A DNA stretch of 64,000 nt, from the NCBI GenBank assembly GCA_021108415.1, contig JAIOQX010000002.1, forward strand, positions 496,001 through 560,000. Reading direction: 5' to 3'. The notes under the pieces were generated by a model. That model searched no databases. It worked only from the letters and a program-made list of their open reading frames with translations, and had not been told where the DNA came from. A program made the position numbers and the translations under genes. The DNA is from Acholeplasmataceae bacterium. GTDB lineage: Bacteria > Bacillota_I > Bacilli_A > Acholeplasmatales > Acholeplasmataceae. This document shows, piece after piece, positions 45,075 through 54,284 of the stretch; the stretch's first letter is position 1, and each line of letters starts with the position of its first letter.

Positions 45075-48041
45075 ATGAATCAATTAAAAAACTTTAGAAG
45101 ACTTGCTCTACTTGTGCTTGTAGTTGCTGGTTCTCTAACATTAGCTGCCTGCAAGGGTAGTGACAAAACACCATATGGTAGTCTTTCAGACGATAATGTC
45201 TATCTAACTTATGGAGATTTAGAAGTAACTGAAATAGAATTATATGATCAACTTCGTATGCAAGGTGCTGCAACATTAGCAACTATGGTAGATGAAGAAA
45301 TATTTAAGACACAAATAATAGATGCTAAAGCTGATCTTGCTGCTGGCGATGAATCATTAATCGAATATTTAGATGAAACAGTAAACACAGCAATTTATGG
45401 GACTTCAGAATTAGAAGATCTACAAGATTTTTATGATGATACCCCTGAATTATATATTAGAAGTATTGAAAAATACGCAGATTCAGTTTATCTACTAGAT
45501 AATAGTATTGTTATTGATGATGTCATAAATGCAATTCTTGGATTAGCACAAACCCAAGAAAATCCATTCACTGGATATCACACACTTGACTTCTTACTTG
45601 AACGTTATGCATTAAGAGTTGCTCAAAGAGCATATGCAAATGAACTTTTAGTTGCTGAAGTTTTAGATGAAGAAAGTGATGCTTATATCTCAGATGAAAA
45701 TATTGTTACTTATTATAAGAACAATAAAGAAGGTCAATATGATACAGATGCTCTTGTTGTTCGTTTCATTAATTTAAATGAAGCAAATGCTGCATTATAT
45801 CAAGTTGGCTTAAAGCCTGATTCAAAAGGATTCTGGTATGCAATTCCTGATGTACGTATTACAGAAGGTAACCCAGGTTATGTTGATTTAGACAATCCAG
45901 ATTATGCTTATGTTTCAGAAATCTTAGATGATTTAGAAATCACATCTAAATTAGGTGTTGATGGCGAATCAAGAGAAATGATAACAGTTGATGACTATGA
46001 AGCATATTATAAAGCTTATGTTATTAACACTGATAGAAACGATGGTTTCTCAGATATCAAGTTATTACCTGAAGGTGTAAAAGCAAAATATATTGAAATA
46101 TATAATTTACTACACCCAGCAGCTCCGATCAAATTAGATACAGATGGTATCTCTATTGTTGGCGATGGCAATGATTACACAACTACTTATACTTATGACG
46201 ACTTAACAGAAATCAATACAAGCCTTAGAAGTCACATTTATGATACGTTAATCGCTGAAGCTGATATGGAAGATGTTGATGATACAACTGATGGTAAACC
46301 TTATTCTTCAAGAATCCAAACTTTTGGAGATGCTCGTTACTTAGTCTTTAAATTAGATGACCAAAGTGAAACTGAAGAAGGTATCTTAATCGAAGATCCT
46401 GAAAATAGTGAAGCTGAAGTATTCTCTAATACAGCTGAAGCTATCGCGATGATGGCTGAAATGAAAGACGAGTTAATTGACTCTAAACTAACTGATACAT
46501 ATATTTCAAGTAAAGTAAATGAAATGTATGAAGAAGAAACTTTAGATATTTATGATTCTGTTGTTAGATTATTCTATGAACAAAGTTATGGATATGATGG
46601 TACAGATACAAATAGAAATGGTGACATCTTAGCTTCTATGGGTGATATTGAAATAACTGTTGCTGACTTTTATGCAGAGTTAGAATCATCTTATGGTATC
46701 AATCTTGCATTAGACATTTTAGCTAACAAATGGTTAATGGCTAGTGAAGATTATACAGTATCAGATGCTGACAAAGATGATTACACAGAACAATTTGAAA
46801 ATATTATCTCACAATTTTCTGCTGATAACTTTGCTTCTTCTGGTTATCCAGCAAGCTTAGGTAGACAAAACTTCTTATTAACTGCTTTTGGTTCAAGATC
46901 AAATGCTGAAGCAATTGAAAACCTATATATTTATCCAGATTTAAGACAACAATACTTAGAAGATTATGAAGTTCATTTTGAAGATGCTAACATTTATGAA
47001 AGTCTTGCAACATTAGCTCAAAAACAATATGATAACTTTGAATCTATTACAGTAAGTCATTTATTAGTTTATTTTGACCAAAATGGTGATGGTACACCAG
47101 ATGATCCTCAAGAATATTTAGATACTCTAGATAATGCTGCTAAACAAGAAGTGTTAGATGGATTAGTTGATCTTGTAGATTTAATCTATTCACGTATTGG
47201 TATGTATAAAGGTTTCTCTGAAGCTTTAACTGCAATCGCAACTGACTTTAATGACTCAGGTCGTATTGAAACTGGTTCTACAGTTCCACCATATGATTAC
47301 ACATTAGAAAGTATTTGGGCTGAATATCGTCAATTAGGTTTCTATTTGAAGTTTGAAGGTATCTCTTCTGCAATTACAAATAAATCTAACTTCATCAGTG
47401 GTTCAAGTGTATTAGACGAAGTCTTCTACGACCGTGCAATGGAAATCCATGACACACTAGCTGAAATGGATGATGATGATTCTAAATTCCCATATCTTGA
47501 TTTCTATGATGCATGGGTAACTACAAGTAATGCAGTAAACCAAGCAGCTTTAGAATCTGTACAATCAGCATTTGGATATCATTTAATTTTAGCAACTAAA
47601 GTAGCTGAAACTACTTCTGCTATGTATGATGGTGTTAATGATTCTGATGGAGATTATGTATTAGCTGATGATGAAACACTTAATGCTTATAATACAGTAA
47701 GTGACACATTAACTGCTTCACAAATAGAATACTATTTAGTTGGTTCTCTATCTGATGAAGGTGTTGAATTGCCTACTGATGTACAAACAGCAATTACAAA
47801 TTACTTAACTCCAGTACTTACAGTTTATCAAGGTACTTACATGCAAAGAGAGTTAATCTTCAGTTTATTAGAAGATGCAGTATTCACTGATGCAGCAAAC
47901 AACTTGCGCATTGATGAAATCAGACAAATCAACTTAAATCAAATGCATAGTTATATGCTATCTGAAAATGGTGGAGTGTTTGACGCAAACTATGATGCAT
48001 TGTTTGGAGATATCCTAGATATCTTAGAAGGTAACGCTTAA
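45075..48041 (+). CDS. Giant PrsA/SurA-like foldase lipoprotein
   Basis: The 988-residue lipoprotein has lipobox LAAC after a lysine-arginine signal; the ATG at 45075 is 9 bases after AAGGAG, so an upstream frame from 44997 is rejected. Near the N-terminus YLTYGDLEVTEIELYDQLRM and MVDEEIFK resemble PrsA/SurA chaperone wording. Around residues 660-860, ITVSHLLVYF, a long helical part and FGYHLILATK resemble a parvulin prolyl isomerase. The usual domain is stretched by large insertions. DQNGDGTPDD within it resembles a calcium loop (DxNxDGxxD). PrsA proteins are near 300 residues, so this is over three times the norm. A folding role for surface proteins is inferred. Confidence 0.75.
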   Translation: MNQLKNFRRLALLVLVVAGSLTLAACKGSDKTPYGSLSDDNVYLTYGDLEVTEIELYDQLRMQGAATLATMVDEEIFKTQIIDAKADLAAGDESLIEYLDETVNTAIYGTSELEDLQDFYDDTPELYIRSIEKYADSVYLLDNSIVIDDVINAILGLAQTQENPFTGYHTLDFLLERYALRVAQRAYANELLVAEVLDEESDAYISDENIVTYYKNNKEGQYDTDALVVRFINLNEANAALYQVGLKPDSKGFWYAIPDVRITEGNPGYVDLDNPDYAYVSEILDDLEITSKLGVDGESREMITVDDYEAYYKAYVINTDRNDGFSDIKLLPEGVKAKYIEIYNLLHPAAPIKLDTDGISIVGDGNDYTTTYTYDDLTEINTSLRSHIYDTLIAEADMEDVDDTTDGKPYSSRIQTFGDARYLVFKLDDQSETEEGILIEDPENSEAEVFSNTAEAIAMMAEMKDELIDSKLTDTYISSKVNEMYEEETLDIYDSVVRLFYEQSYGYDGTDTNRNGDILASMGDIEITVADFYAELESSYGINLALDILANKWLMASEDYTVSDADKDDYTEQFENIISQFSADNFASSGYPASLGRQNFLLTAFGSRSNAEAIENLYIYPDLRQQYLEDYEVHFEDANIYESLATLAQKQYDNFESITVSHLLVYFDQNGDGTPDDPQEYLDTLDNAAKQEVLDGLVDLVDLIYSRIGMYKGFSEALTAIATDFNDSGRIETGSTVPPYDYTLESIWAEYRQLGFYLKFEGISSAITNKSNFISGSSVLDEVFYDRAMEIHDTLAEMDDDDSKFPYLDFYDAWVTTSNAVNQAALESVQSAFGYHLILATKVAETTSAMYDGVNDSDGDYVLADDETLNAYNTVSDTLTASQIEYYLVGSLSDEGVELPTDVQTAITNYLTPVLTVYQGTYMQRELIFSLLEDAVFTDAANNLRIDEIRQINLNQMHSYMLSENGGVFDANYDALFGDILDILEGNA

Positions 48042-48057
48042 TTGATCATTTTCATAT

Positions 48058-48083
48058 AAGACCACTTCGGTGGTCTTTTTTTT
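48058..48083 (+). terminator. Terminator of the PrsA-like gene
   Basis: An 8-bp stem AAGACCAC / GTGGTCTT with TTCG loop (48058-48077) is followed by six T. Confidence 0.95.
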
Positions 48084-48094
48084 ACCTTTTTTGA

Positions 48095-48140
48095 TTAAAA
48101 AGGATGCTATAGGCAATAACAATTGCCTATAGCATCCTTT
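48095..48140 (-). terminator. Terminator of the sigma/anti-sigma operon
   Basis: A perfect 19-bp stem (48099-48117 with 48122-48140, loop AACA) starts AAAGGATGCTATAGG. Five T follow on the minus strand, just past the anti-sigma gene. Confidence 0.92.
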
Positions 48141-48153
48141 GTATTATATTAGA

Positions 48154-49293
48154 TTAAAGATCATCTTCGTTTTCTTCGATTGGATCATCCTCTTCATCTT
48201 CATCTTCTTCATCTACGTCTTCATCATCTTCGTCTTCATCTTCATCATCTTCGTCTTCTTCATCTCTATCTACTTCATACTCTTCATCATCTAGTATAAG
48301 TTTGTATATAGTATTATTAGTTAAAGGATCGGTGATTATATAAACTTCAATCTCGCCATCTTTTTCAATTCCTTTAATAATAGTTTCATAATTTATAGAT
48401 AAGATAGCTTGTTCGTTTTTTTCTTCATAAGTAAACTCATAGACTCTTCTATCAACTCCATTGATAAATTCTAATTTAATTTCTATTTTATCATTCTCTT
48501 TTTCAATCTCTACAACTGATTCTTCAACAGTAATTGAGTTTACAACAGTTTTAAAACTAAACTTTGTCTCATCTTTGTCAATTTCATATTTAGATTCAAC
48601 ATAATTATCATCATCAATTAGTGATTTAAACTCTATAATTTCTTCATCATCTTCGATTTCTTTAGAACCTTGAATTTGATATGTCTTTTGGCCGTAGATG
48701 AGAATACCCTCCATTTGATAGTTTTCTTCATCATTTTCAATTGTTGAGCTTGTTATATTGTAATACATTGTATAAGTGATTGCACTATGTGTAAGGGTAA
48801 TCGTTTTAAATATAGACTTGTTCGTATATTCTGCAAGATCAGATTCAATTTCGGTGATATTAAAACCATCACCAATCGTGATAAATCTTTCTGCCATTTC
48901 TAAATATGGAACAATGGGATCAATCGGCGTTTGACTTGTTTGACTGCTTAATAAGACGATTTGATCAGAAGCTAGTAAAGCATCGCTTTCTAGATGAGAA
49001 AGTATTGATGATGTAGACATTGCACTAAATGAAACCACTTGATTTTCTGCGCTGAAAGCATATGGTTGTCTATTTATAACTTCTCTACTTGGTCTTAATG
49101 CAAATGCAGTAACTACTATAGCAATTAAAACAAATGAAGCAAATGATAAACCTAGTCTTTTATTAAAAGAAAAGCTTGTATTTTTAATTGGTTTATCATG
49201 TTTGATCAAACCAAAACTTGATGTATCCAAGCGCTCAGGGATACGGTTATCAATTTCTTGTCTTAATATTTTTTTAATTTGTTTTTGTTTCAT
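48154..49293 (-). CDS. Probable membrane anti-sigma factor with exterior sensor domain and polyacidic tail
   Basis: The 379-residue protein starts 1 base after the ECF sigma gene, the classic sigma/anti-sigma layout. It has about 48 cytoplasmic residues, a membrane helix at about 50-67, then a large exterior part. The exterior domain (roughly 125-345) is paralogous to that of the lipoprotein at 49896: GILIYGQKTYQIQGSKEIE here matches GILMYSDQTLDVYGEKEIE there. The last 40 residues are almost entirely Asp and Glu. No zinc-binding anti-sigma motif is seen in the short cytoplasmic part. The anti-sigma role is inferred from position and topology. Confidence 0.75.
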   Translation of the reverse strand: MKQKQIKKILRQEIDNRIPERLDTSSFGLIKHDKPIKNTSFSFNKRLGLSFASFVLIAIVVTAFALRPSREVINRQPYAFSAENQVVSFSAMSTSSILSHLESDALLASDQIVLLSSQTSQTPIDPIVPYLEMAERFITIGDGFNITEIESDLAEYTNKSIFKTITLTHSAITYTMYYNITSSTIENDEENYQMEGILIYGQKTYQIQGSKEIEDDEEIIEFKSLIDDDNYVESKYEIDKDETKFSFKTVVNSITVEESVVEIEKENDKIEIKLEFINGVDRRVYEFTYEEKNEQAILSINYETIIKGIEKDGEIEVYIITDPLTNNTIYKLILDDEEYEVDRDEEDEDDEDEDEDDEDVDEEDEDEEDDPIEENEDDL

Positions 49294-49294
49294 A

Positions 49295-49807
49295 TTATCC
49301 CCAACCTTTCTTCATTTTTTTTAACGCTTCATGATATATCCAAATCACTGTACCTAAGGGTTTATCAACTAATTTGGCGATATCCTTGTGTTTCATGTCA
49401 TCAACTATCTTAAATAGTATTATTTGTCGCTCATCATCACTTAAAACGCTCAACAGCGATTCAAATTCATCTTTTTGAGAAGGATCTTCTTCAATAGAAG
49501 TAAATTTTTGATCATAATCAACGTCATCAATGTAAGTTAATTTTTGATTTCTTCTATATGTATCTAAAGCTTTATTCTTAGCTATCATTAATAACCAATT
49601 GTAAAAATTTGTTTGCGGTTTATATTTGTCTATTTTGTCTAACATTAAAAGATATACATCTTGCATTAAATCTTGTGTTAGTTCATAATCTTTAACGATA
49701 TTATAGATGACAATATAAACTCCCTTTTTGGTTTGGGCATAAACGCGCTCAAATGCATCTTCATCTCTTAAAGCTAACTTTTCAATTGTTTTTTGTTTTA
49801 TGATCAT
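49295..49807 (-). CDS. ECF-type RNA polymerase sigma factor
   Basis: The 170-residue protein has region 2 (about 15-85), with YELTQDLMQDVYLLMLDKID and NFYNWLLMIAKNKALDTYRR. Region 4 is at about 115-165, with LSDDERQIILFKIVDDMKHK and AKLVDKPLGTVIWIYHEALK, the last being the -35 recognition helix. GAGGG precedes the ATG. It is cotranscribed with the downstream anti-sigma candidate and lies after the related lipoprotein gene, so all three likely form one regulatory unit. Confidence 0.93.
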   Translation of the reverse strand: MIIKQKTIEKLALRDEDAFERVYAQTKKGVYIVIYNIVKDYELTQDLMQDVYLLMLDKIDKYKPQTNFYNWLLMIAKNKALDTYRRNQKLTYIDDVDYDQKFTSIEEDPSQKDEFESLLSVLSDDERQIILFKIVDDMKHKDIAKLVDKPLGTVIWIYHEALKKMKKGWG

Positions 49808-49829
49808 TTTTTAAACCCTCACAACTAGA

Positions 49830-49857
49830 ATTAAGGGATAAAATATTATCCCTTAAT
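49830..49857 (-). promoter_or_regulatory. Inverted repeat between the lipoprotein and ECF sigma genes
   Basis: The 11-bp arms ATTAAGGGATA and TATCCCTTAAT flank six bases. No good T run follows on the minus strand, so it is a weak terminator at best. It lies just downstream of an extended -10 box, so it could be an operator or the 5' hairpin of the sigma mRNA. Confidence 0.5.
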
Positions 49858-49859
49858 CC

Positions 49860-49868
49860 ATTTTATCA
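49860..49868 (-). promoter_or_regulatory. Possible extended -10 promoter of the ECF sigma gene
   Basis: TAAAAT (49860-49865) with TGA before it on the minus strand; no -35 is recognised. Confidence 0.4.
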
Positions 49869-49895
49869 TAATTTGCTTATTAGTCCTTTTTTAGA

Positions 49896-51026
49896 TTAAT
49901 CATTTAATTCATCTTCTGAATCATCGTCTTCGTCATCTTCTGAATCATCATCTTCATCATCTTCTTCGTCATAGTCATCATCGTCATCTTCTCTATCTGA
50001 TTCATACTCATAGTCTAATTCTCCATCTGAATCTTCATCTACTAGAAATACATAAGTAGTTTCTTGTGTCACTTCATCTACGGAGATCAACACTTCAACT
50101 TCTCCAGCTTCTTCAACATCATCAACTACGGTTTGATATTCAATTTTTAATACTGGATTACCATCTTTAGTTTCATATTTGAATTCATATTCATATGCAT
50201 TTTCTTCAAATATATATTGTAATTCTACTTTGACTTCATTATCTTCTATTTTAATTTCAATTTCTGATTCTGAATAAACTTCACCATTTCTTACTTCTGT
50301 GATTGAAAATTCAGTTTTTTCATCTTCAATTATATATTCACTAGTTACATAATTTAATTTATCTATATAAGCTGTAAATTCTAAAGTTTCTTCATCCTCT
50401 TCAATCTCTTTTTCTCCATATACATCTAATGTTTGATCACTATACATTAAGATACCGGTAATTATAAATTCTAATTCATCCTCATCTTCTTCTTTTAAAT
50501 CTTGATTATAATATAATGTATATGTTGTTTTTTGATTTAAGATATCTAAAGCTTCAAATACTAACTTATATTCGTAAGCTTCTAAGTCTGAGTCTGATTT
50601 TACTACATCAAGTCCGTTATTACCTGATACGAATTTTTCCACCATACCTAAGAACTTTTCAGCTAATTCAACTGGAGTTTCTGTTTGTGTATCTTCAGTT
50701 ACTAGATCTTCTGTTTGTGGTTCTTCAGTTACAGGATTTTCAGTAGTTGGTTCATCTGTAGTTGGTTCATCTGTAGTTGGTTCATCTGTAGTTGGTTCAT
50801 CTGAGGTTGCTCCTGAAGTAAAATCAATCAATATATTATTCGAATGATCTATAGATAATACTTGATCTGACATTTGTTGTCCTAAAAGTGATGATGTTGT
50901 TATCGCTTGATAAGATAAAACATCCTCATCTGTTGCTAAACTAAACTGAGCTATTCCTAATTGTGAACAAGCTCCTAACACTAATGCTGCTGTCGCAAAT
51001 AATATTATTCCTAATATTTTTTTCAT
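49896..51026 (-). CDS. Lipoprotein paralogous to the anti-sigma exterior domain, with TTDEP repeats and acidic tail
   Basis: The 376-residue protein has lipobox LGAC, so it is anchored by lipid at Cys20. After a first part including LSYQAITTSSLLG (compare VSFSAMSTSSILS in the anti-sigma protein) comes a linker with four or five TTDEP copies. Then follows a domain (about 115-345) that aligns with the anti-sigma exterior: TYTLYYN with TYTMYYN, NYVTSEYIIEDEKTEFS with NYVESKYEIDKDETKFS, GEVEVLISVDEVTQETTYVF with GEIEVYIITDPLTNNTIYKL. The last 35 residues are almost all Asp and Glu. It is encoded just upstream of the sigma gene. It is not a family I know; an envelope sensor, ligand or target role is inferred. 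Confidence 0.8.
   Translation of the reverse strand: MKKILGIILFATAALVLGACSQLGIAQFSLATDEDVLSYQAITTSSLLGQQMSDQVLSIDHSNNILIDFTSGATSDEPTTDEPTTDEPTTDEPTTENPVTEEPQTEDLVTEDTQTETPVELAEKFLGMVEKFVSGNNGLDVVKSDSDLEAYEYKLVFEALDILNQKTTYTLYYNQDLKEEDEDELEFIITGILMYSDQTLDVYGEKEIEEDEETLEFTAYIDKLNYVTSEYIIEDEKTEFSITEVRNGEVYSESEIEIKIEDNEVKVELQYIFEENAYEYEFKYETKDGNPVLKIEYQTVVDDVEEAGEVEVLISVDEVTQETTYVFLVDEDSDGELDYEYESDREDDDDDYDEEDDEDDDSEDDEDDDSEDELND
50743..50802 (-). repeat. Four tandem copies of a 15-bp unit
   Basis: The plus-strand unit GTAGTTGGTTCATCT repeats four times without change and encodes the TTDEP repeats of the lipoprotein. Copy-number changes would stay in frame. Confidence 0.9.
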
Positions 51027-51174
51027 AGTTTCTACCTTCCCTTCACTTTATAAACGAATGTGATATAGTTTTTATTGGTAAAAAATTTATTTCTTTTACT
51101 AAATTATCAAAAAAACGTACTTATCCTCATACGTAAGCGATCTTTTTTATTATCAAAAATCATTAAAAATAAAA

Positions 51175-51205
51175 AATCACATCAAGAATAAGTCTCAATG
51201 TGATT
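51175..51205 (-). terminator. Terminator of the yhaM operon
   Basis: An 8-bp stem AATCACAT / ATGTGATT (51175-51182 with 51198-51205) is followed on the minus strand by TTTTATTTTT. Confidence 0.75.
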
Positions 51206-51216
51206 ATAAATTCAAT

Positions 51217-52143
51217 TTATTTCTTTAGATTGGGTTTATAAAATCTCATTTTATCTAAGACACTTACCATCTGAGTGAATTGTCCTTCTAATGTTTGATC
51301 TAGGACTTCACCTAAAACTGTGAACTTAGAGTCGATCGTATCAATAAACCATAACAATAGTGCCTCACCGGTTTGTGGTTTTTTAGGTGATCCATAGTGA
51401 AGTTGTCCATGATGTGATAAAATCATATGTTTTAAAATCAAGACTTCTTCTAATGCTTCATGTCCTAATTGTTTTGCAACTTGATCTATATCAATGGTTT
51501 GCATCACAAGATGTCCGATTAATAAGCCTTCTTTAGTATATTCACCATCTACACCAGATATTTCACTAATCTTTGACATATCATGTAGTAGTGTTGCGGC
51601 ATATAATAGATCTCTATTTAGATATGGATAAATATCTAAAAATGGATCTATAAGTTTTAACATCGTATATGTATGGTAGCTCAAACCACCTACATAGGCA
51701 TGATGAAACTTAGTTGCTGCAGGGTGCATGTAGAATACTTTTTTATGTTGATCATATATTGTTTTAGTTATATCGTATAATGCTTTGTTTTCTATCTTTG
51801 ATAAGAATGATTCAATCCCTTTTTTGATTTGTACCATTGGAATAGGTGCATAAACATAAAAGTGATCTAACAATTCAGATAATTCATCTGCTTCTAAGAC
51901 ATCTTCAATTTGTTTAAGACCTTGAAATCTTAAAACAAGTTCTTCTTCAGATTTTAATACTGCGATTGCCTCAAATTGATATACATTACCCATCTTAATA
52001 TCTGTTAATTGATCAAACTCTAGTTTGATATTTACATGTTCTCCATCTTTTTTTAAAATTGTTGTATTAGAAAAGTGAGGACCTGTATTAATATTTTCTA
52101 CTTTACCAATTATTTGATATACTTCATTTTCTTTTAATTCCAT
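51217..52143 (-). CDS. yhaM: YhaM-type 3'-5' exoribonuclease with OB fold and HD domain
   Basis: The 308-residue protein has an N-terminal OB fold (about 1-90). An HD phosphohydrolase domain follows, with KFHHAYVGGLSYHTYTMLK, the HD pair in ATLLHDMSKI, and LILKHMILSHHGQLHYGSP. This is the domain order of YhaM, a 3'-5' exonuclease of Firmicutes. The length matches. AGGTG precedes the ATG; it lies 8 bases after cca. Confidence 0.93.
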   Translation of the reverse strand: MELKENEVYQIIGKVENINTGPHFSNTTILKKDGEHVNIKLEFDQLTDIKMGNVYQFEAIAVLKSEEELVLRFQGLKQIEDVLEADELSELLDHFYVYAPIPMVQIKKGIESFLSKIENKALYDITKTIYDQHKKVFYMHPAATKFHHAYVGGLSYHTYTMLKLIDPFLDIYPYLNRDLLYAATLLHDMSKISEISGVDGEYTKEGLLIGHLVMQTIDIDQVAKQLGHEALEEVLILKHMILSHHGQLHYGSPKKPQTGEALLLWFIDTIDSKFTVLGEVLDQTLEGQFTQMVSVLDKMRFYKPNLKK

Positions 52144-52151
52144 AAAAACAC

Positions 52152-53300
52152 CTACCCTATATTTTCATTAAGAAATGCTGTTAAGCTTTCTTTGTCATTT
52201 TTTAATTCTTTTTTCAATACTTTTAAAACCATTTGATGTTGCATGTCTTTTAGCCATGCACCAGCTTTTTTACCCGTTATCATCATCATTTCAGTAGCTC
52301 TTAGTTTTAAATCAAGTTCTGACTGAATTGGAAGATTATGATATGTTTCTTCAATTTCTGATTTCATATTGCTTGAACGATTAAGCATAAAATTCACTTT
52401 ATTAGCTAGTAAACATAAGTCGATCCCATATGTGTATAAATAATATGCATCAAACACTTTAGTTTTTCTAGCAAGAGTCGCTGCTTGTTGATATCTATGT
52501 CTATGCTTATTTGAAAACGTCCATTCTTGAGGAACAATACCATCGTTTAATGTGAAGCATAAAGCGAAAAACGGATCAACAAATGGCATATCTTCCATAG
52601 TCAAAATGTGTTCAATCCCTTTTTTAAGACCTGGTAGAACTTCATGGACTTGTGTTGTAACCATCGATTTATATGCTCTTTTCGCATGAGGTCCTTGAAT
52701 AATTTTAATCATTTCATTAACGATACGTTCCATTGCGACATTTTTTAGTTTATCTTTTAATTCAAAAATTGCATCTCTAGTTTTAGTTTCTATTTGAAAC
52801 CCTAATTTAGATTGGAAATAAAAAGCTCTCATGATTCTAAGTGCATCTTCATCAAACCTTAGATGAGGATCACCTATAGTTCTAATGAGTTTTGCTTTTA
52901 AGTCTTCTTGCCCTTTAATAAAATCTATGATTTCTTGTTTATCACTTAATAAAAGTCCATTAATCGTAAAATCTCTGCGTTTAACATCTTCTTGAACATC
53001 TTCACTAAAAGTCACATTATCAGGATGACGGTCATCTTGATATTCTCCATCAATTCTATAAGTTGTCACTTCAAACTTTTCATCTTTATATAAGACTGTT
53101 AATGTTCCATATTTTACTCCGGTTGGAATCGTTCTAAAGATTTTACTGACTTGATGTGGTCTTGCGTTTGTCGTAATATCCACGTCATTAATTGGCATTC
53201 TTAAAAGATAGTCCCTAACGGCACCACCAACTATATATGCTTCATATCCTGCTTTGTTTAATTCGTATAACACGCCTTTTGCGGTTTTTATTGTACTCAT
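52152..53300 (-). CDS. cca: CCA-adding enzyme (tRNA nucleotidyltransferase)
   Basis: Adds or repairs the CCA end of tRNA. The class II nucleotidyltransferase head has VGGAVRDYLLRMPINDVDIT with the two metal Asp. Then RRDFTINGLLL and FDEDALRIMRAFYFQSKLGF follow, with the helical neck and body. It has 382 residues, close to Bacillus. No HD domain is fused. It is followed by yhaM after 8 bases. Confidence 0.96.
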   Translation of the reverse strand: MSTIKTAKGVLYELNKAGYEAYIVGGAVRDYLLRMPINDVDITTNARPHQVSKIFRTIPTGVKYGTLTVLYKDEKFEVTTYRIDGEYQDDRHPDNVTFSEDVQEDVKRRDFTINGLLLSDKQEIIDFIKGQEDLKAKLIRTIGDPHLRFDEDALRIMRAFYFQSKLGFQIETKTRDAIFELKDKLKNVAMERIVNEMIKIIQGPHAKRAYKSMVTTQVHEVLPGLKKGIEHILTMEDMPFVDPFFALCFTLNDGIVPQEWTFSNKHRHRYQQAATLARKTKVFDAYYLYTYGIDLCLLANKVNFMLNRSSNMKSEIEETYHNLPIQSELDLKLRATEMMMITGKKAGAWLKDMQHQMVLKVLKKELKNDKESLTAFLNENIG

Positions 53301-53371
53301 TCATATCACCTGTTATATTATACCAAGAATTGCTTTATTTTTATAGTCTAAAAAAATAAGACGAAGTCGTC

Positions 53372-54223
53372 TTATTTCAAAAATATACCGATTCCAGTAA
53401 CATCTGGTCCTATATGTGCACCAACAACTGGAGTTGAAGGAGATTCATAAAGGTTTTCTAGATTAAGTTCACTTTTTACGATTTCTATAAAGTGTGCTTT
53501 TAATTTAGGATTACCTGTGTATAATATATATGCTTCAAACTCTCTGCCATTTGCGTATGCATTAATTTTACTCGTAATTGAAGCTAGGGCACTTTTAATA
53601 TTTCTAATTCTTTCAATAGAAACGATATGCCCTGTTTCTTGAACTTGTAAGATTGGTTTTATCTTTAAGAGTTTTCCTACAAATGCTTGAGCGTTAGATA
53701 ATCTTCCATTTTTCACTAAATAAGATAATGAGTCAACCGCAAAAAATATCGTGTTGTTATTTCTCATCTCAAATAAAACTTGATCGACTTCTTCAAATGA
53801 TTTTCCTGATTTGATTAATTTATCTGCCTCTAGTGCAAAGAGTCCTTCAGAAAAACATACAGTCAATGTATCAAATATATGGATATCCATTTTATCTTTT
53901 AATTCTAGTGCTGCTTGTGTAATTGCGTTATGTGTTCCACTTAATTTAGATGAAAGAGTCGTGACGTAGAATTTATCATAGCCTTGTTCATACAAATTCT
54001 CAAAAAACGATACAACTTCACCTATAGATGGTTGAGATGTTTTTGGAACAAGGTCTGGTTGTTCTCTTAAAATTTTATAAAAATCATCTGCTTTTAATTC
54101 TGATCCATCTAAATAACCTTGATCTCCTAAAAATACTTTTATTCTTAAGATCTCTACATCATGACTAAATGGATAATAATCCAATCCTCCTGTAGATGTA
54201 TCGACAACTAATGTTTTATTCAT
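53372..54223 (-). CDS. DegV-family fatty-acid-binding protein (copy 2)
   Basis: A second DegV homologue of 283 residues, with VVDTSTGGLDYYPFSHDVEI, PKTSQPSIGEVVSFF, TTLSSKLSGTHNAITQ, and the C-terminal TPVVGAHIGPDVTGIGIF. Copy 1 at 40782 shares the same frame of motifs, so this is an old duplication rather than a recent one. FakB paralogues often differ in acyl-chain preference. AGGGGAT precedes the ATG, and the promoter has TGATATAAT at 54254-54262. Confidence 0.93.
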   Translation of the reverse strand: MNKTLVVDTSTGGLDYYPFSHDVEILRIKVFLGDQGYLDGSELKADDFYKILREQPDLVPKTSQPSIGEVVSFFENLYEQGYDKFYVTTLSSKLSGTHNAITQAALELKDKMDIHIFDTLTVCFSEGLFALEADKLIKSGKSFEEVDQVLFEMRNNNTIFFAVDSLSYLVKNGRLSNAQAFVGKLLKIKPILQVQETGHIVSIERIRNIKSALASITSKINAYANGREFEAYILYTGNPKLKAHFIEIVKSELNLENLYESPSTPVVGAHIGPDVTGIGIFLK

Positions 54224-54253
54224 TATATGATCCCCTTTTCTTTTACCATGACT

Positions 54254-54262
54254 ATTATATCA
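54254..54262 (-). promoter_or_regulatory. Extended -10 promoter of degV copy 2
   Basis: TATAAT (54254-54259) with TGA before it on the minus strand, about 30 bases upstream of the start. Confidence 0.6.
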
Positions 54263-54284
54263 AAAATAAGTTTATATATAAATA

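Noticed and set aside
49830-49857. Intrinsic terminator after the acidic lipoprotein gene
   Set aside because: The stem is good but no T run follows in the direction of transcription, and an extended -10 overlaps its start, so an operator or 5' hairpin fits as well.
50743-50802. CRISPR-like repeat array
   Set aside because: The 15-bp units are directly adjacent without spacers and encode an in-frame peptide repeat.
40782-54223. Recent duplication of degV
   Set aside because: The two DegV proteins share family motifs but differ widely elsewhere and in DNA, so the duplication is old or they were acquired separately.
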